64,000 nt of DNA. It comes from Struthidea cinerea (Eukaryota > Chordata > Aves > Passeriformes > Corcoracidae). A model generated the notes under the pieces. The model was not told the origin of the DNA. It worked only from the letters and a program-made list of their open reading frames with translations, and made no database searches. Numbering within the stretch: the first letter of the stretch is position 1; the number at the start of each line of letters is the position of its first letter. The stretch spans positions 5,316,849 to 5,380,848 of the forward strand of contig VZTI01004088.1 in the NCBI GenBank assembly GCA_013397865.1. The letters are read 5' to 3'. Below, in pieces: positions 59,662-64,000 of the stretch. The position numbers were made by a program, and so were the translations under genes.

Positions 59662-61439
59662 ATTCCCATCTCTTCTCTGTCTCCTAAGGGAGTAATTTGT
59701 TTTAGCTCCTTACTGATTGCAGTTAATTTGCCTCCTCTACCCACTTCCCGCCAGCTTGCCTGCCCAGTGCACAGATATCAGAGGACTGGGCTCCCAGTCT
59801 GTTCCCAGTGCCTGCTTCTTACCTGTGGATTCCTCACATACATTCCTGGCATTCCCTATGGGAAATAACAGCAAATGATGGTGAAGAGGCTACCAGTAGA
59901 ACCAGGTGAGAAAATGGAGATACTAATGGCAAGAAAGGACATATTTTGCATTTTAATGATCAGCACTCCAAGTGCTCATGACAGCTCAAGAGAAAACACA
60001 GGGGGCATCCTTTCATGTAAGTATAGGAACGTGTCCTTATACCAGTTTTACAGCTGCAATTCCGTTGCCTGGACTTTCAAGAAGCCTGAGCTTATATGCA
60101 AAAATGCACAGGTAACAGCTCTTTTCATCCTCTCCTTGGTTGGAAAGGCAGGTACAATGGATGTAAATTGGAGGTGTGGTAAATGCTGTCTCATTGTTCT
60201 TGATAGGTTACATTTCAAAAAGCAGTCCAAGGATGTAAAAACAAAGTAAAAGCTACAGATAATATTAGGTCCAGGAATTCTTGCTCCCAATCCCCCTAAT
60301 ATTAACTATTACCTAATACTCCCTCTTGTGTTCATTCATATGTTGCTTATGGCTATGTGGGAGGGATGCTCTTCCTCTACATCTTTTAAACATTTACGTT
60401 TTGTATACTCACAGGGGGTCAGTTAGTTATTAGATAGAGTAAAATGACCCACCCCCAAACCTTTTGGTTAACTTTATAATCATGGGAAAGTCAGTAACAG
60501 GGGTAGTTCCCTGCTCCTGAGCACAGCTAAGGAGACAAGTCATACACATATTGACTCAGGGTTCAATATAAGGATGGTGTCCAAAACTTGAAAATATATG
60601 AATGACAGCACAGGAAGGGGATACTGTTTGAAAGGCTAACTTTTATGCTCTAAATTAGCACAGTAAAGGCTATGGAAGAGAAAGAGAATCCAGTATTTTA
60701 GGAAATTATTTATGAAATGTAGATGGGCCTTCAATTGGGAATAGGGCTGGGCAAAATGTTAGTGGTTCTTTGTTCTTGCAGCTGGCCTGTCAAATTACAC
60801 AGAGCCAGCACAGTAAATAATACTACTATTGTCTGCCTGTGTCAGAGACAGACAGAAGGTACATTTGGACTTGGTCCAAACACCACAAGGGCCACTCATA
60901 GCCACAGTGTCCAATTACTGCTTGCTTGACTATAAAATGCACTTTTTTTTGCAGAGCTAATTTAAGAATGGCAGCTTTTAATGGGGTTTGTACTAAAAGG
61001 GGACTGCTGCTCTGGCTTTTGCCTGCAGAAAAAGTTCTACACTGTACAGGAAGCAACAAAAACATACACATTGAAAATAATCAGAGTATGATAACATTAG
61101 CACAGCAATAACAACAATGATAGCAAAGTCAATGCTTTTCAAAGGAAAAAAGATCAAGCCCTTCTGGAAACAGACGTGTGCAAAACATTCAAAAAAACAA
61201 CTAGATTATCTCAAATGATGAAACAAGTTCATCCACTCAGTCTCTGCAGATGTGCACATATTGCAAAACTTCTCTCAGTCTTTCAGAGAATCATTGATCA
61301 CAGTTTTCCCACTCTGCACAGATACTTTTCTTAAATTTCAGTGACACTTTTTCCACTCCTACTGTCAAATGCTTTGGAAACCAGCAAACTCTATGATCCT
61401 TCTTGCAAATGGTCAAAATCCATTTTTATTAGAAGCTGC

Positions 61440-61463
61440 TTTTTTTTTAAAAAAAAAAAAAAA
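61440..61463. repeat. Adjoining T9/A15 homopolymer runs
   Basis: Nine T directly followed by about 15 A, forming a partial perfect palindrome. Low complexity and prone to sequencing error. Confidence 0.85.
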
Positions 61464-64000
61464 GTGTTTCTAGAAGATTATTCATACAGAGGGAAGATCC
61501 CATGGGATTAGGGATGCAGAAGCTCTCCCCTCTACAGTAAGTGCATATCAGGGCTTTCAGGGCTTTGATTTTCTTTGCTTATCTATTAGCTAGAGATAAA
61601 TTTAGGTCTCCTGTTTAGAGCAATCTGCCTACAGTGCACAAGAGATCAGTAGTTGTCAATGATCTATGAAGACTTACTGTGTTTCTCTCCTCTGCCATGC
61701 TGACAAGGTGTTAATTTCTTTCTTGGAATAGCAAGCAAAAAAGCCCCAGCAAACTGATAAATTTAGGCGAAACTCATGCAAGGACCACATCGCTTTTTAA
61801 GGCTCCCTGCTACCACCATTCCATCATAGAAGTCTTATAAGTCTTGCGTAACAATAATCAATAACAGAATGTGTCTATTCTCTAACCTTAAATCTTGTTC
61901 TGTTCTGCAGTTTTTATACACACACATGCACACACTATGAGTGTTCACAAAAGTATTTGTACTCACAGTTGTAGAAGGGTTTTAAAAAATGTGCCATAGG
62001 TACAGAAACACTATCAATCAAATGTTAAAGCCTTCATAAGCTCTATGTAGGTGAGTTCATTCTCCTTCTTTTTTATCTTTGGATGTCTTGCAGAGTGCTT
62101 CGTTTGGAGAAAGACCTAAAAGCCACATTGGGTAACTAGAAGGGATAAAAGGGTAAACCTGTCTGTTCATATTTGCCAGCCTTCAACATGGAGAACACAG
62201 CAAGCATTCTGTCAAGGAAAATGAGGATATTCTTTTTGCTTCTTTGAATCCTCAAAAGATGCATCTTCTTTGTAATAGAAAAGAAGTACCTCAATACTTA
62301 AGTCAAAATAGCAAACTTTTCAAAGGCCAGAAACTTGAAGCTGGTCATGAGACTAGTGAATTGCATATTGTACGATTGTTTGATATGGCATAAAACAGAG
62401 AGAACCTGAAAAATTTTGTCTTCAAAATGATGGATATGGACAGTCCTTTTCCACAAAGCAACCTTCAATTATAACAGCAGGACTTGTGCTCAGCAGAATA
62501 AAAAAAGTCTTCCCACTATCTGGAGTGAAGCTCCCTCCAACAGTCATGGTTGATTCTCTTATCTTATACAGAGACATTAATTCTTCTCCAGCACACATAA
62601 AACAATTCACATAGAGAGAACTCTTCACCTACAGAGGAATATTCACATACACACTGTTAAAGTCGGGTTAAAGATGTCACTTACCCAGACGCACACAAAA
62701 AAAGAGAAATATTCAGTGTTAAAGCACCTGCTTGTTCCTTAATTCATGCTTTTGCAGGAAAACATATTGGTCTGTGGGTTACATAAGCTAACATATAACA
62801 CCAAGACATTTGTGATGCTGTGAGTGAGTACAAAGACTAAGGATAGTATCCCCATAAATGAGGCTAAAGGAATTACTCTCAGGCAACTATCTGAAAATCC
62901 AGACTTCAGGATTGATTACATAAGAAGTCATTTTGTCCTCATATTTCATGTTTTTATGTGTTTTAGAAATAAGAGAGGATATTTTGTGTAAACTTTCTTA
63001 ATTAAAACTCAAGTGAAGCTCGTTTTCTTTTTAAGATGTAATATTCGACAATTCCTGTGTATGGACTGTCTGGTAATGTAAATGCCACGCAGTATGTACC
63101 AAGTCCATGTTCTGTAATGTCAAGGACTATGGTACCATAGGGGCTCTTTAGTATGCAAATTATTGACACAATAGAACATAGCAACTCTTTTGAAATCGTT
63201 ATGTTTTACTGTGTCAGGGTGTCATTGAGGACTCTTTAATCTAAGATTTCTTGAGAAGATAAAATCTAATAGTTCCTCTGGAACTATAAAGTTCTCTGAT
63301 GTCATCGGCTATATGGACACTCCTTATTACAGTATGAAGATTATTAATACACTGACTCTAATGATTTTGTGACTCCTTTGTGGTCTGTTATGACTATCTA
63401 GAATTTTATAAGGTTGGTCATCACCATGGGCATGTGAGTCTCCACCACAAAAAATTATCTTCCTTATTGGTTCCTTCTGCCATCCTCTCTGTAACGATGC
63501 ACCAACTAATTGCTGGTCTTTAGAGGGAAAAAAAACCCCAACCCGCAACGCATTGTAAATGTAGAATCTAGTGCTTTGAAACACTTTTAAAGAATTTGAG
63601 TCCAACAGCCTCACTTTGCCTTTAGTTTGGAGAAATTGTGGTGGCCAAACATATTTCATCTAGTGGTGTCAGTGGAAATTTGCCCAGTATAACTCTCTTC
63701 ACAGGCAAAGAAATTTCACTCCCTAATTCTTTTTATGGAAACTACTTGCAGTGTTGTCTGGGTGTCCACGTCTGTGCATGTCAACATGAATATTTCACTC
63801 CTATTAGCTGCAAGTTTCCCTCCAGAGCAGACACCGAAAAGACAAATAGCTGAAAAAGAAAACCAAATACAGCAATTTGCATTTTAGACTGATGATCTGC
63901 CTCAAAACCAGAAGCTCTGAACTCTGTTCCATCTCATAAGCTCCAGGAGTCCTTGCTGCGTTTCCCCAGTGAATCTGGAATTTGCATAGCTATGGACTCA

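Larger units (their letters stand above)
56776..64000. other. Non-genic AT-rich sequence to the window end
   Basis: About 7 kb without a supported gene. Minor items are a T run at 58,101-58,114, (ATAA)n at 58,748-58,774, a perfect hairpin at 59,641-59,661 and adjoining T9/A15 runs at 61,440-61,463. 59,560-59,860 is GC-richer. The frames at 59,875-60,249 (124 codons, plus) and 63,327-63,659 (110 codons, minus) have no recognised domain. Confidence 0.55.

Noticed and set aside
59875..60249. 124-codon plus-strand frame
   Set aside because: No recognisable domain, and an 80-codon frame runs antisense over its second half. No evidence of splicing or homology.
1..64000. tRNA, snRNA, rRNA or mitochondrial insertions
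   Set aside because: Read for typical tRNA box B, U6, 7SK and 5S starts and saw none. Absence is not proven without a model-based scan.

Overview
This window looks like vertebrate nuclear DNA, most probably from a bird. The evidence is several 3'-end fragments of CR1 retrotransposons with the avian-type terminal repeat (AATCACAG/AATCATAG units when read in reverse), an AT-rich background with few CpGs, ordinary microsatellites, and two assembly-gap marks (10 N at 17,180 and one N beside a CCTT repeat at 52,630). Nothing suggests bacterial, viral or plasmid DNA. I could not narrow the species further. No protein-coding gene could be supported. The open frames are short, frame-inconsistent and match no family I recognise, apart from decayed transposon fragments. 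The window behaves like a gene desert or the inside of a very long intron.

Layout. 1-10 kb is unique AT-rich sequence with one weak terminal-exon candidate (2.88-3.39 kb) and two stretches with the look of conserved non-coding DNA (7.9-8.1 and 8.8-9.0 kb). 10.1-10.5 kb holds old sauropsid-type repeats, one of them a hairpin. 11.2-11.85 kb is the best conserved non-coding candidate by composition, keeping about 14 CpGs in AT-rich DNA plus a perfect POU octamer. 13.1-14.2 kb is a heavily decayed CR1/L3-clade LINE whose reverse-transcriptase motifs can still be traced. 16.84-16.92 kb carries three RFX/X-box-like sites with an adjoining CCAAT box, the most striking regulatory signal in the window. 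17.16-17.24 kb is an assembly gap flanked by two near copies of the same sequence. CR1 copies lie at 20.6, 22.7, 26.2 (tail only), 51.3 (diverged) and 56.5 kb, with a doubtful one at 37.1 kb; all are in minus orientation. 24.36-25.03 kb is another conserved-element candidate, ending in a SOX-type palindrome. 29.6-29.9 and 31.55-31.88 kb hold probable old repeat relics. 47.67-47.97 kb is a GC-rich solo LTR of an endogenous retrovirus, ending in an unusual double-arm hairpin. 52.4-53.3 kb contains a long pyrimidine tract with (CCTT)n, a small CpG cluster and a (GATA)n array.

The elements form no operon or pathway. The coherent reading is a regulatory gene desert: scattered candidate enhancers between decayed transposons. 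I found no convincing new multi-gene system. The points most worth checking are the RFX-site cluster, the SOX palindrome element, the LTR hairpin and the probable false duplication at the gap.
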